Shown: in pieces, positions 25,431 to 33,454 of the stretch | How positions within the stretch are numbered: position 1 is the stretch's first letter | Layout of the letters: every line of letters starts with the position of its first letter | Assembly: GCF_900109265.1 (NCBI RefSeq) | Contig: NZ_FNZM01000009.1 | Coordinates: 248,001-312,000 of the forward strand | DNA from: Paraburkholderia tropica | GTDB lineage: Bacteria; Pseudomonadota; Gammaproteobacteria; Burkholderiales; Burkholderiaceae | Reading direction: 5' to 3' | Length of the DNA stretch: 64,000 nucleotides | Position numbers and translations under genes: made by a program | The notes under the pieces: model-generated | Seen by the model: the letters and a program-made list of their open reading frames with translations, nothing else | Database searches by the model: none | Told to the model about the DNA's origin: nothing

Positions 25431-26483
25431 TCAAGGCGCCGGATTCGGCTGCAGTTCGTGCAGCGCGTCGATCCGCGCGAGCACGTCCGCGGAGAGCTTC
25501 ACATCGACGCTCGCGATGTTCTCCTTGAGCTGCGCTATCGACGTCGCGCCGATCAGGTTGCTCGTCACGAACGGGCGGCTGTTCACGAACGCGAGCGCAA
25601 ACTGCGCAGGCGACAGACCGTGCTCTTTCGCGAGCGCGACGTAACGCGAAATCGCCGCGATCGCCTGCGGCTTGCTGTAGCGCTGGAAGCGCTCGAACTT
25701 CGTGATGCGCGCGCCCTCGGGCCGCGCGCCGCCCTCGTACTTGCCCGAAAGCCAGCCGAACGCGAGCGGCGAATACGCGAGCAGGCCGATGCCCTCGTGG
25801 TGCGTGAACTCGGACAGACCGAGTTCGAAGGTGCGATTCACGAGGCTATACGGATTCTGGATGCTGACGATGCGCGGCAAGCCGAGCTTTTCGGCGGCGC
25901 GCAGAAACTGGGCGACGCCCCAGGGCGTCTCGTTCGACACGCCGATATGGCGCACCTTGCCCGCCTTCACGAAATCGGCGAGCACCGCGAGCGTTTCCTC
26001 GATCGGCACCGTGTAGGCGTCGTCGATCCACGGATAGTTGCTGCGGCCGAAGGTCATCGTGCTGCGGTCGGGCCAGTGCAGCTGATACAGATCGACGTAA
26101 TCGGTTTGCAGGCGCTTGAGGCTGCCGTCGAGCGCCTCGGTCAGATTCTTGCGGTCGAACTGATTGCCTTCGCCACGGATATGACGCGGATTGTGCGGCT
26201 GGCGCGCCGGCCCCGTCATCTTGGTCGCGAGCACGAACTGGTCGCGGCGCGCGCCATTGCGGGCAAGCCACGTGCCGATGAAGCGCTCGGTCTGCCCTTG
26301 CGTTTCGGGACGCGGCGGCACCGGATACATCTCCGCGGCGTCAATCAGCGTGACGCCCTGGTCGAGCGCGTAGTCGATCTGTTCGTGGGCGTCCTGTTCC
26401 GTGTTCTGTTCGCCCCATGTCATCGTGCCGAGGCCGATCAGGCTGACCTTGACGTTCGTATCGCCGAGTGTGCGGTATTCCAT
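25431..26483 (-). CDS. Aldo/keto reductase, Tas-like
   Basis: An NADP(H)-dependent oxidoreductase of 350 residues, most similar in layout to E. coli Tas. It begins MEYRTLGDTNVKVSLIGLGTMTWGEQNTEQDA. The catalytic tetrad can be seen as Asp and Tyr in LIDAAEMYPVPPRPETQG, Lys in LATKMTG and His in YQLHWPDR. The RSNYPWIDDAYTVPIEETL insertion and IGATSIAQLKENI cofactor loop are also typical. Its physiological substrate is unknown. It is not obviously part of an operon. Confidence 0.9.
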   Translation of the reverse strand: MEYRTLGDTNVKVSLIGLGTMTWGEQNTEQDAHEQIDYALDQGVTLIDAAEMYPVPPRPETQGQTERFIGTWLARNGARRDQFVLATKMTGPARQPHNPRHIRGEGNQFDRKNLTEALDGSLKRLQTDYVDLYQLHWPDRSTMTFGRSNYPWIDDAYTVPIEETLAVLADFVKAGKVRHIGVSNETPWGVAQFLRAAEKLGLPRIVSIQNPYSLVNRTFELGLSEFTHHEGIGLLAYSPLAFGWLSGKYEGGARPEGARITKFERFQRYSKPQAIAAISRYVALAKEHGLSPAQFALAFVNSRPFVTSNLIGATSIAQLKENIASVDVKLSADVLARIDALHELQPNPAP

Positions 26484-26601
26484 CGAAGCGTTTCCATCAT
26501 CAGGTTGCGGGAGAACGCCGACGCTATCACGCCGGCCGGAATTTTTCAGGAAGCGCTGAATTCGCGCGGCGCGGAGTCAGAGCCGTCGAAACCATCGAAG
26601 C

Positions 26602-26642
26602 GAAAAAACGAAAAAGCCGGAGCCGGTAAAACCGGTCCGGCT
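26602..26642 (-). terminator. Rho-independent terminator of the RcnB-like gene
   Basis: On the minus strand AGCCGGA-CCGGT pairs with ACCGG-TCCGGCT (one bulge, loop TTT), followed by TTTTT and a second T-run. It lies 44 bp after the stop of the gene at 26686. Confidence 0.85.
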
Positions 26643-26685
26643 CGGATCGCGCGGGTTGCGAAGGTTGTCGCGAAGACTGGTCCGC

Positions 26686-27021
26686 TTAAGGCCCGACGCG
26701 CTCCACGGCCCAGCTCGAATTGCGCACCAGATAATACTGGCCGCTCACGCCGACCCAGTGATAACCGCGCGGCGGCGGCTTGAGACGATACTGCTGCCAG
26801 TCGTCGATCACATATTGACGATCGCGATACTCGGGCGGCAGACGGTCGCCCTTGCGCAACGCGTGCGGCGGCGGCGCATCGGGCGGCGGACGGTCGGGCG
26901 GCGGCCCGCCGTGATACTCATTCGGGCCCGGACGGGGCGGTGGCTGCTGCGCGAACGTCGATACCGATGCCAGCATGGCCGGCAAAGCCAGCGCAGCGAG
27001 AAGCACGAAGCGTTTCTGCAT
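26686..27021 (-). CDS. RcnB-family periplasmic protein with proline-rich segment
   Basis: An exported protein of 111 residues. The signal peptide is residues 1-24 (MQKRFVLLAALALPAMLASVSTFA), then a Pro-rich stretch (QQPPPRPGPNEYHGGPPPDRPPP). The C-terminal half, LRKGDRLPPEYRDRQYVIDDWQQYRLKPPPRGYHWV, matches the RcnB domain. In E. coli RcnB is a periplasmic protein needed for nickel/cobalt balance; here no metal exporter is adjacent, so the role is open. The ribosome site AGGAGGTGA is near perfect, suggesting strong translation. Confidence 0.85.
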   Translation of the reverse strand: MQKRFVLLAALALPAMLASVSTFAQQPPPRPGPNEYHGGPPPDRPPPDAPPPHALRKGDRLPPEYRDRQYVIDDWQQYRLKPPPRGYHWVGVSGQYYLVRNSSWAVERVGP

Positions 27022-27291
27022 TGTTCACCTCCTGGTTAGCGAGTCGAAACCGGACGAAGACAGTCGAGTCGATCCGACCACGTCGCGCCCGAAGCCGCCA
27101 GGCGCGCTCACCTCGCGATTCATGGTAGTACAGCGCGCAACGAGACCGGCGCGAGCGCGTCCGCACGCCGCGCGCCTGCTGCGGCATGTGTTTGCGAGGT
27201 GTTTGCGCATTGACCGCTGTATTTGCCCCGCCGCACGCCCGAATGGCGCAGACGTGCCAGAATCGTCGCGTGCGTTTGAGGAGAACACCGC

Positions 27292-27534
27292 ATGGAAAAC
27301 CAGCGCAGCTACGAATACATGGGCTTCGACATGACCGCCGGCGTGGACGGCGATCACAACGTGGGCTTTCTCGTCACGACCCAGACGATCCGCAGCCTCA
27401 CCGACGACAGCCACGCCAACGTGCCCGTCGACGGCGTCGCCTCCGGCCGCTTCCCCACTCAGGACAACGCGTTCGACGCCGCATTCGACCGCATCCGCGA
27501 AGCGATCGACCAGCGCGTGCGCGCGGCCTCCTGA
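27292..27534 (+). CDS. Small hypothetical protein, 80 residues
   Basis: No family recognised. A strong ribosome site (GAGGAG) precedes ATG at 27292. The protein is acidic and soluble (MENQRSYEYMGFDMTAGVDGDHNVGFLV, then RFPTQDNAFDAAFDRIREAIDQRVRA). The C-terminal helix and aromatic N terminus suggest a compact fold. It is divergent from the RcnB-like gene across 270 bp and is followed by two hairpins at 27562-27618. Confidence 0.75.
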   Translation: MENQRSYEYMGFDMTAGVDGDHNVGFLVTTQTIRSLTDDSHANVPVDGVASGRFPTQDNAFDAAFDRIREAIDQRVRAAS

Positions 27535-27561
27535 CGAGGCCTTTCAGACGCCCGAAAAGCA

Positions 27562-27618
27562 GAACGCCGGGCGTCGTGAAGACACCCGGCGTTCATGCCG
27601 CCCGTCAGACGGGCGGCC
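27562..27618. terminator. Two hairpins between convergent small genes
   Basis: The first, GAACGCCGGG / CCCGGCGTTC (27562-27594), has an extra inner GTC/GAC stem. The second, GCCGCCCGT / ACGGGCGGC, spans 27597-27618. Neither has a T-run; they may stop both transcripts with help from Rho or by collision. Confidence 0.55.
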
Positions 27619-27662
27619 GGTGCAGAGCGGCCGAGGCGCGAAGCCTGGCCGCCGGACAGCAC

Positions 27663-27920
27663 TTATTGCGCTTGCGACGATTGCGAGCCGTGCGCGCCCG
27701 ACTGCGAAGCCGAGCCGGTCACGCCGCCGTAGGCCGCGTCGACGCCTTGCTGCTGTGCGCGCTCGGCCGCGACGGTCTGCGCGCTCTGGCCTTGCTGCGA
27801 AGCCGGTGCGCCGACGTTCGGGCGATAGAAAGGTGCCGGGCCGTAGCCGCTGGCGAACGCCGGAGCGGCAACAGAAGCGGAAGCTGCGACCAGCAGCGCT
27901 GCGATCAGTTTGGTCTTCAT
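27663..27920 (-). CDS. Small exported protein, 85 residues (DUF4148-like)
   Basis: From ATG at 27920 (MKTKLIAALLVAASASVAAPAFASGYG) the first 24 residues form a clear signal peptide. The mature part is short, Gln/Ala/Ser-rich (PASQQGQSAQTVAAERAQQQGVDAAYGG) and probably unfolded. Burkholderia genomes carry many such small exported proteins, often called DUF4148; that assignment is by general look. An upstream Met codon would add 22 residues and spoil the signal, so it is rejected. Confidence 0.75.
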   Translation of the reverse strand: MKTKLIAALLVAASASVAAPAFASGYGPAPFYRPNVGAPASQQGQSAQTVAAERAQQQGVDAAYGGVTGSASQSGAHGSQSSQAQ

Positions 27921-28400
27921 GGAGGACTCCAAATCAGGTTCAATTGCGGTTCGGGAATGGCGCCGCGCCTGGGAGGTCAGACCCATGAGCTGCGTCAGTG
28001 AGACTCAGTGTATACACCTACTATCGGAAAATAATCGCGATAAACCGAATTGACTATTCCGCTTCCAGAAACAATGCTGTGAGCCAAACCAGGCTTGGCT
28101 GAGCGACGAACAGACCCTAAAAAGACGTCCCAAACTTTTTTCTGCGACGCAGCATTTGGCGACGGGATTACATAACGCGCGAAGGGTCTTTCGGTAAAAG
28201 GGAAAGATGGAAGCGCTTCCATACGGGCAGTTTGATGGCGGTTTGCTGGCGATATGACAGAAAACGTTCATTGCGGCCCTGATTTTTCTGCCGGAGCCTC
28301 GCGTGCCGCACCGCAAAATCGCCGTCAGCGCCCTTCGAGTCATGCGATAAAATAGAAGGTTGATTCACGCCTGCCGCGCCTTGTCGCGCACTCATCTGCC
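27921..28400. other. Gene-free stretch before dusA, with a LacI-type palindrome
   Basis: These 480 bp are poorer in GC than their neighbours and hold no convincing gene. ATGGAAGCGCTTCCAT at 28207-28222 is a perfect 16-bp palindrome of the kind bound by LacI/GalR regulators. A GATAAAAT motif at 28346-28353 may be the -10 region of dusA. A short repeat pair, AGCCAA and TTGGCT, lies near 28082-28100. Confidence 0.6.
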
Positions 28401-29423
28401 ATGTCCGCCACCCGTATTGCCAGCCCCCGCCGCGTGTCCGTCGCGCCGATGATGGACTGGACTGACCGTCACTGTCGCTCGCTGCATCGATTCATTTCCC
28501 GAGACACGTGGCTGTATACGGAGATGGTGACGACCGGCGCCCTGCTCCACGGCGACGTGCCGCGCCACCTCGCCTTCACGCCCGCCGAAGCGCCCGTCGC
28601 GCTCCAGCTCGGCGGCAGCGAGCCGGACGACCTCGCGCGTGCGGCGAAACTCGGCGAGCAATGGGGTTACGACGAAATCAACCTGAACTGCGGCTGCCCG
28701 TCGGAGCGCGTGCAGCGCGGCGCGTTCGGCGCGTGCCTGATGAACGAGCCGCAACTCGTGGCCGATTGCGTGAAAGCGATGCGCGACGTGGTGTCGGTGC
28801 CGGTGACGGTCAAGCACCGCATCGGCGTGGACGCAGTCGAGGACTACGCATTCGTGCGCGACTTCGTCGGCACGATCGCGGACGCAGGCTGCGACGTGTT
28901 CATCGTCCACGCGCGCAATGCGATCCTCAAAGGGCTCAGCCCGAAGGAAAATCGCGAAATTCCGCCGCTCAAGTACGACTACGCGTACCGCCTGAAGCGC
29001 GACTTCCCGAATCTCGAAATCATCATCAACGGCGGCATCAAGACGCTCGACGAAGTGGCGACGCATCTCGAACATGTCGACGGCGTGATGCTCGGCCGCG
29101 AGGCTTATCACAATCCCTACGTGCTCGCGGACGTGGATGCGCGCTTCTACGGCGCGAGCGCGCCGGCACTCACGCGCGACGAAGTCGAGGCGAAGCTCAT
29201 CGAGTATTGCGCGGCGGAATTGAAGCGCGGCACGTATCTCGGCGCGATCGTGCGCCACGCGCTGGGCCTCTATCGCGGCGAAGCGGGGGCGCGCGGCTGG
29301 CGCCGCGTTTTGTCGGACAGCCGCAAGCTGCAAAAAGGCGATCTCGCGATCTTCGACGAGGCGCGTGCGCATCTGCGCGCCCCGCTCGACGCCGACGCCG
29401 AGCTTTCTCCTGAAAATATTTGA
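28401..29423 (+). CDS. dusA: tRNA-dihydrouridine synthase A
   Basis: An FMN enzyme that reduces specific uridines in the D-loop of tRNAs to dihydrouridine. It has 340 residues. The N-terminal TIM barrel starts RRVSVAPMMDWTDRHCRSLHR. The catalytic Cys is in INLNCGCPSERV, and phosphate/FMN-binding segments IINGGIKTL and GVMLGREAYHNPY are present. The C-terminal helical domain ends in RAHLRAPLDADAELS. DusA rather than DusB/C is chosen for the PMMDWTDRHCR and GLSPKENREIPPL signatures. It sits directly before tRNA-His, though the two have separate signals. Confidence 0.95.
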   Translation: MSATRIASPRRVSVAPMMDWTDRHCRSLHRFISRDTWLYTEMVTTGALLHGDVPRHLAFTPAEAPVALQLGGSEPDDLARAAKLGEQWGYDEINLNCGCPSERVQRGAFGACLMNEPQLVADCVKAMRDVVSVPVTVKHRIGVDAVEDYAFVRDFVGTIADAGCDVFIVHARNAILKGLSPKENREIPPLKYDYAYRLKRDFPNLEIIINGGIKTLDEVATHLEHVDGVMLGREAYHNPYVLADVDARFYGASAPALTRDEVEAKLIEYCAAELKRGTYLGAIVRHALGLYRGEAGARGWRRVLSDSRKLQKGDLAIFDEARAHLRAPLDADAELSPENI

Positions 29424-29433
29424 ATAAAGGGGC

Positions 29434-29463
29434 TAGACAAGTCCATGAGGGCATGTCTATAAT
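29434..29463 (+). promoter_or_regulatory. Promoter of tRNA-His
   Basis: TAGACA (29434-29439), 18 bp, then TATAAT (29458-29463). It starts 11 bp after the dusA stop and would begin a transcript about 75 bases before the tRNA. Confidence 0.75.
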
Positions 29464-29543
29464 CTTGCTTCTTGATTGACGCCGCTCACGAAGCAGCGCT
29501 AACAAGCAAGCAGTAAAACGCAGTAACGAACGTAGTAACAGTG

Positions 29544-29619
29544 GTGGCTGTAGCTCAGTTGGTAGAGTCCAGGATTGTGATTCCTGTCGTCGTGGGTTCG
29601 AGTCCCATCAGCCACCCCA
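29544..29619 (+). tRNA. hisT: tRNA-His (anticodon GTG)
   Basis: 76 nt with the CCA end encoded. The acceptor stem is GTGGCTG/CAGCCAC. G at 29543 and discriminator C at 29616 form the extra G-1:C73 pair that marks tRNA-His. The anticodon GTG is at 29577-29579 in a CAGGA/TCCTG stem. Confidence 0.97.
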
Positions 29620-29630
29620 AAGAATTCAAG

Positions 29631-29660
29631 AAAACCGCATCGTACGATGCGGTTTTTTTT
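29631..29660 (+). terminator. Terminator after tRNA-His
   Basis: The near-perfect palindrome AAACCGCATC-GTAC-GATGCGGTTT is followed by a run of eight T (29653-29660). It ends the tRNA transcript only 12 bp after CCA. Confidence 0.92.
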
Positions 29661-29678
29661 CGTCCATATCCAAGACCA

Positions 29679-30728
29679 ATGCAAAGTTCGACGGGGATGA
29701 CGTCATCCGGCATGGTGGCGTCCGACAGTATTCCGCTTGTGTCCATCGCACTCGCCACCTACAACGGCGCCCGCTACCTGCCCGAGTTGCTCGCTTCGAT
29801 CGAATCGCAGACGTGGCCGCGTCTCGAACTCGTCGTTTCCGATGACGGCTCCACCGACGACACGCTCGACGTACTGCGCAACTGGCGCGGCGCGCTGACC
29901 ATCCGCATCGTCTCGAGCGGCGAACGTTTGGGTATCGTCGGCAATTTCGGCCGCGCCGTCGCGGGCTGCGAAGGCGCCTACGTCGCGCTCGCCGATCAGG
30001 ACGACGTCTGGTCCGCCGACAAGATCGAGGACATGGTGCGCGCCCTTCGCGCCCAGGAATCGCAACGCGGTCACGCGCTGCCGATGCTCGCGTATTGCGA
30101 CATCGAAGTCGTCGATCACACCTTGTCGCGTATCTCGAAGTCGTACTTCGACCAGAACGGCAAATCGCGCGACGCCTCGCGCCTGCGCGATTTTCTGTTG
30201 AGCAACCATATTCCCGGCTGCTCAATGCTGCTCAATCGCGCCGCCATCGAACTGGCCACGCCGTTTCCGGCCGGCATCGTCATGCACGACTGGTGGCTCG
30301 CGATGGTGGTCGCCTCGTTCGGCGCGATCACGCACGTCGACAAACCGCACATCAAGTATCGGCAGCACGACAACAATGCCGTCGGCGCATCCGTGCCCAA
30401 GCGCGTGACGCGCGCCAACGCCTCGGCGAACGCGTCGCCCGCCGTCACGACAAACATCCCCAGCTCGACGCAACGCCGCGCCGAAGGCCGCAAGCGTCAG
30501 CTGCACGCCATCGGCCAGCAGTTCACGCTGTTCTCGATGCTGCATGGCGAGCGTTTGCCGTCGATCGCACACAAGGATCTCAAGGCGTTCCGGCGCGCGG
30601 TCTCCAGCACGGCTCACGCTGTTTTGTTCGTGATGCGAAGTAAAACCGGCGAGACATCATGGCGTGGATTGAAAATGCTGCGACGCCTTCGGCCCGCGAT
30701 CCGCGCGAACGCCACGGCATCAGTTTGA
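29679..30728 (+). CDS. Family 2 glycosyltransferase, rhamnosyltransferase-like
   Basis: It probably adds a sugar to a surface polysaccharide or lipid. The GT-A fold is clear: PLVSIALATYNGARYLPELLASIESQTWPRLELVVSDDGSTDDT at the N terminus (DDG nucleotide-sugar motif), then YVALADQDDVWSADKI with the metal-binding DQDD. MHDWWLAMVVASFG follows in the acceptor region. The C-terminal third is basic. The start is uncertain: ATG at 29679, 29697 or 29712 all lack a good ribosome site; the longest is given (349 residues). It overlaps the convergent SRAP gene by 9 bp. No other sugar genes adjoin. Confidence 0.82.
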   Translation: MQSSTGMTSSGMVASDSIPLVSIALATYNGARYLPELLASIESQTWPRLELVVSDDGSTDDTLDVLRNWRGALTIRIVSSGERLGIVGNFGRAVAGCEGAYVALADQDDVWSADKIEDMVRALRAQESQRGHALPMLAYCDIEVVDHTLSRISKSYFDQNGKSRDASRLRDFLLSNHIPGCSMLLNRAAIELATPFPAGIVMHDWWLAMVVASFGAITHVDKPHIKYRQHDNNAVGASVPKRVTRANASANASPAVTTNIPSSTQRRAEGRKRQLHAIGQQFTLFSMLHGERLPSIAHKDLKAFRRAVSSTAHAVLFVMRSKTGETSWRGLKMLRRLRPAIRANATASV

Positions 30729-31445
30729 GGCCGCGTCGCCGAAACCGGGTTCTAGAGAAGGATTGTCCGTATCGGCTTCATGCGGTTTCGCGGCGCGCGG
30801 TGGCGCGGGAAACGGCTCGGCCATCATCGACTCCGCCGGATAGAGCGTAAAAAACGAACGCGCCTCGTCGGTCGAGCGGCTAGCCAGCCAGTTCTCGTAT
30901 TCCTGCGGCGGCACGATCACGACTGAGCGCTTCTCGTCGCCCGGCTTGTGAAAGCGGCTCATCAGCGGATGCGAATCGGCGTTCACCGTGAGCATCGTGA
31001 ACGAAACCGCGCGACGCGGCGTCTCGCCCTCCTCCGCCGCCTCCTCCCATTCGCGCCAGAGCCCCGCAATCGCGAACGGCTCGCCCGACGCCAGCGCGAT
31101 GCGCCAGCGCACCGCCTTGCCGCTCTCGTAATTCGGCTCGAAAAAGGCCTCGCACGGCACAAGACACCGTTGCTGGCGCTTCCACGCGCCGCTGAACGAA
31201 CGCTTTTCGCCGACCGATTCCGCACGCGCATTCATCGTGTCGAACACGCGCACGCCGGGCGGAATGTGCCTGCGCGGCACCATGCCGAAGGTCGCGAGAC
31301 TCGCTTGCGTCGCGCCGTCGATCCTGCGGATGATCGGCGCGGCGTAGTCCTTGTAGATGTCGTCGCGCCAAGGGCTATCGGGCGGCTCGACGCCGAAATG
31401 CCGGAACAGTCGATCGCGGCGCGCAGCGGCGTAGTTCGTACACAT
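30720..31445 (-). CDS. SRAP-domain protein (YedK/HMCES type)
   Basis: This family forms a covalent link through Cys2 to abasic sites in single-stranded DNA, shielding forks from breakage. ATG at 31445 gives MCTNYAAARRDRLF with Cys2 in place, which decides the start; GAAGGAGAG precedes it. Other active-site regions are visible: Asn in VFDTMNARAES, Glu in LVPCEAFFEP, and a His in HPLMSRFHKPGDEKRS. It has 241 residues, slightly longer than YedK. The tail of about 30 residues is likely disordered. It converges on the glycosyltransferase. No SOS box is seen upstream. Confidence 0.92.
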   Translation of the reverse strand: MCTNYAAARRDRLFRHFGVEPPDSPWRDDIYKDYAAPIIRRIDGATQASLATFGMVPRRHIPPGVRVFDTMNARAESVGEKRSFSGAWKRQQRCLVPCEAFFEPNYESGKAVRWRIALASGEPFAIAGLWREWEEAAEEGETPRRAVSFTMLTVNADSHPLMSRFHKPGDEKRSVVIVPPQEYENWLASRSTDEARSFFTLYPAESMMAEPFPAPPRAAKPHEADTDNPSLEPGFGDAASN

Positions 31446-31535
31446 GGGCGGCTCTCCTTCGGATCGGCCCATCTTAGTCGCTGTGCGGCATGGGAGCACG
31501 TCGAGCAGGAATTTCGCTGTCAGACAGCGATCCGC

Positions 31536-31559
31536 CTATCGGTAGTAATTACCCGATAG
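31536..31559. promoter_or_regulatory. Operator-like palindrome upstream of the small-RNA locus
   Basis: CTATCGG and CCGATAG (7-bp arms) flank a 10-bp centre that contains the perfect palindrome GTAATTAC. A separate hairpin, CGCTGT-CAG-ACAGCG, lies at 31515-31529. Together they look like control sites for the transcript starting near 31590. Confidence 0.5.
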
Positions 31560-31589
31560 TAACGATTCGAAATATCTGTCTATATACAG

Positions 31590-31714
31590 CGAGCGAGCGA
31601 TTTGGTACTTTGTAACCTGATCGAAGGCAAGGGCCTCTCCCCAGTTTCGCTCGCGTTGCTGGTTGCCCTCTGCTTTTACTCGGCCGTGCCCGTTTGCGGG
31701 CGCGGCATTTTTTT
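31590..31714 (+). ncRNA. Candidate small regulatory RNA, about 120 nt
   Basis: A free-standing terminator on the plus strand (stem 31683-31706, GCCGTGCCCG / CGGGCGCGGC, then ATTTTTTT to 31714) has no gene in front of it. A promoter-like TATATA is at 31581-31586. Between them GCGAGCGA (31593-31600) can pair with TCGCTCGC (31647-31654), and CAGC (31587-31590) with GCTG (31658-31661). The unpaired parts hold C-rich anti-ribosome-site stretches, CTCTCCCC (31635-31642) and GCCCTCTGC (31665-31673), usual in trans-acting small RNAs. Both flanking genes run on the minus strand, so this is not a 3' end of either. The -35 is weak, and start position is estimated. Confidence 0.55.
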
Positions 31715-31784
31715 GCGCGGTTGCGCATCCGGGCAATCGGAAGAATTCGTTGATGTGCGCGGTCTCGGCTACCCGCGCGAGCGG

Positions 31785-32027
31785 TTATGCCGCTGCCCCG
31801 CTGTCGATCCAGGCGCGCGCGGCGGCAAAACCCGCTTCGGCGGCGGCGTGCTCGGTCGGCCAGAGCCGCTCGATGTGGACCAGTTCCCAATCCTTGCGCA
31901 CGGCGCCGTCCTTGAGCACGCGATAGTGCGCCTTCACGCCCGTGAGGATCTGCTCGACGGCCACTTCAATGTCGTAGCCGTTGTAGCGTTCCTCGTAGTC
32001 GCCCATGTCGATGCCCTTCGGCTCCAT
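31785..32027 (-). CDS. Small conserved hypothetical protein, 80 residues
   Basis: ATG at 32027 (MEPKGIDMGDYEERYNGYDIEVAVEQI) follows a ribosome site GGGAGAA. The core reads GVKAHYRVLKDGAVRKDWELVHIERLWPTEHAAAEAGFAAARAWID, a compact beta-beta-alpha pattern seen in small Burkholderia stress-type proteins. I cannot name a function. It is soluble. It lies 172 bp downstream of ssuF on the same strand, but no link to sulfonate use is evident. Confidence 0.75.
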   Translation of the reverse strand: MEPKGIDMGDYEERYNGYDIEVAVEQILTGVKAHYRVLKDGAVRKDWELVHIERLWPTEHAAAEAGFAAARAWIDSGAAA

Positions 32028-32199
32028 GATCGTTCTCCCTCGTGGCTGTCGTGGCTGGCCGATCCATGCTAGCACTTCCACTCCGGCCGGGCCCCGCGAC
32101 GCTCGCGCCCACGCAGGCAAACGAATGCCCGCGCGAGCCGCCCGGAACGATCACACACGAACGACAACTGCGGTGATCACCGAAGTGATCACGCCGCGC

Positions 32200-32415
32200 T
32201 TACAGACGCGCGATCGACACCTCGGTCGACTTCACCAGCGCGACCACTTCCGAGCCCACCTTGAGGTCGAGCTCGTCGATCGAGCGCGTCGTGATCACAG
32301 AGGTCACCACGCCGAACGGCGTGTCGACGTCGACTTCGGACACCACGGGTCCGCGAATGATTTCCTTCACTTTGCCGCGAAACTGGTTGCGCACGTTGAT
32401 GGCGGAAATGCTCAT
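32200..32415 (-). CDS. ssuF: Molybdopterin-binding (Mop/TOBE) protein SsuF
   Basis: A 71-residue single-domain protein, MSISAINVRNQFRGKVKEI to VALVKSTEVSIARL, matching the Mop family that binds molybdate or molybdopterin as an oligomer. ATG at 32415 has TTGGAG upstream; the longer frame is a shadow of ssuB. In Pseudomonas putida the last gene of the ssuEADCBF operon encodes a Mop protein of this size, needed for sulfonate use. Here the order D-C-B-F is the same, which supports the symbol. It starts 91 bp after the ssuB stop. Confidence 0.88.
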   Translation of the reverse strand: MSISAINVRNQFRGKVKEIIRGPVVSEVDVDTPFGVVTSVITTRSIDELDLKVGSEVVALVKSTEVSIARL

Positions 32416-32506
32416 GAATTCGACTCCAAAAGTTCGTTCTGAAATGACGGGTGATTGAGGTTCAAACGATTCGACAGATTCAGCCGGTTCAACGGGCCCA
32501 AAGGCT

Positions 32507-33454
32507 TCACAGCGCCCAGCGCACGTCGGTCGGATGCAGTCCGTGCGGTCGCGCGTTCGCATGCGGCACTTGCGCCGCAGCGCCCGGCGTGCTGCCGAGC
32601 ACACGCTGCAACACGCTTTCTTCGAGCGCCGCGAAGCGCGCATCGGCGCGGGCACGCGGACGTTCGAGCGGGACGTTCTGATCGAGCGCGATACGCCCCT
32701 GCTCGACCAGCAGAATGCGATCGCCAAGCGCGACGGCTTCGTGCACGTCGTGCGTGACCAGCAACGCCGTGAAGCGATGCTCGCGCCACAGACGCTCGAT
32801 CAGCGCATGCATTTCGATGCGCGTGAGCGCGTCGAGCGCGCCCAGCGGTTCGTCGAGCAGCAGCAGGCTCGGGCGATGCACCAGCGCACGCGCCAGTGCC
32901 ACACGTTGACGCTGGCCGCCCGACAAACGCGCGGGCCATTCGTCGGCGCGCGCGAGCAGGCCCACTTCGTCGAGCACGGCGCGGGCGTCGTCGCGAGCAC
33001 CACGGCCAAGGCCCAGCATCACGTTCTGCAGCACCGTTTTCCAGGGCAGCAGACGCGCGTCCTGAAACATGATGCGCGTATCGAGCGCTGCGCCCGCTTC
33101 GCCGCGACGCGTCAGCTCGCCCGCATCCGGCTGCTCCAGTCCGGCCACGAGACGCAGCAGCGTGGACTTGCCGCAGCCGCTGCGGCCCACGATCGCGACG
33201 AAACTGCCGCGCTCGATGGAGAGATTGAAATCGTCGAGCACCACGCGATCGCCGTAGCGCTTGCCCACGCCGCGCAATTCGACCGACGCATCCTGAGGCT
33301 GCGTCTGCGTGCGCGCCGTCACCGCCGCTTCACGCGCGAAGTCATGTGCCGTTTCGTTCGCCTCGCGCGCCTGTACGCGCGGCTGTTCGATCTCCGCTTC
33401 GAGATCGCGTCCGGCGATGCCGCTGAGACCGGACGTCAAGGTACTTGCGTTCAT
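32507..33454 (-). CDS. ssuB: Aliphatic sulfonate ABC transporter ATPase
   Basis: The ATP-binding subunit of a sulfonate importer. From ATG at 33454 (MNASTLTSGLSGIAGRD) it has 315 residues, with an N-terminal extension of about 55 residues before the ABC domain. Walker A is GRSGCGKSTLLRL, the Q-loop FQDARLLPWKTV is typical of SsuB/TauB, the signature is LSGGQRQRVALARAL, Walker B LLLLDEPLGALDA and the switch VTHDVHEAVALGD. The C-terminal 30 residues are Ala/Pro-rich. Its start overlaps the ssuC stop by 4 bp. Confidence 0.95.
   Translation of the reverse strand: MNASTLTSGLSGIAGRDLEAEIEQPRVQAREANETAHDFAREAAVTARTQTQPQDASVELRGVGKRYGDRVVLDDFNLSIERGSFVAIVGRSGCGKSTLLRLVAGLEQPDAGELTRRGEAGAALDTRIMFQDARLLPWKTVLQNVMLGLGRGARDDARAVLDEVGLLARADEWPARLSGGQRQRVALARALVHRPSLLLLDEPLGALDALTRIEMHALIERLWREHRFTALLVTHDVHEAVALGDRILLVEQGRIALDQNVPLERPRARADARFAALEESVLQRVLGSTPGAAAQVPHANARPHGLHPTDVRWAL

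Noticed and set aside
29631..29656. Possible integrase attachment site next to tRNA-His
   Set aside because: The palindrome with eight T is a plain terminator. There is no integrase, no repeated tRNA end and no change in base composition nearby.
31536..31736. 66-codon minus-strand frame in the small-RNA locus
   Set aside because: It has no good ribosome site and no family. The plus-strand terminator and pairing explain the region better.
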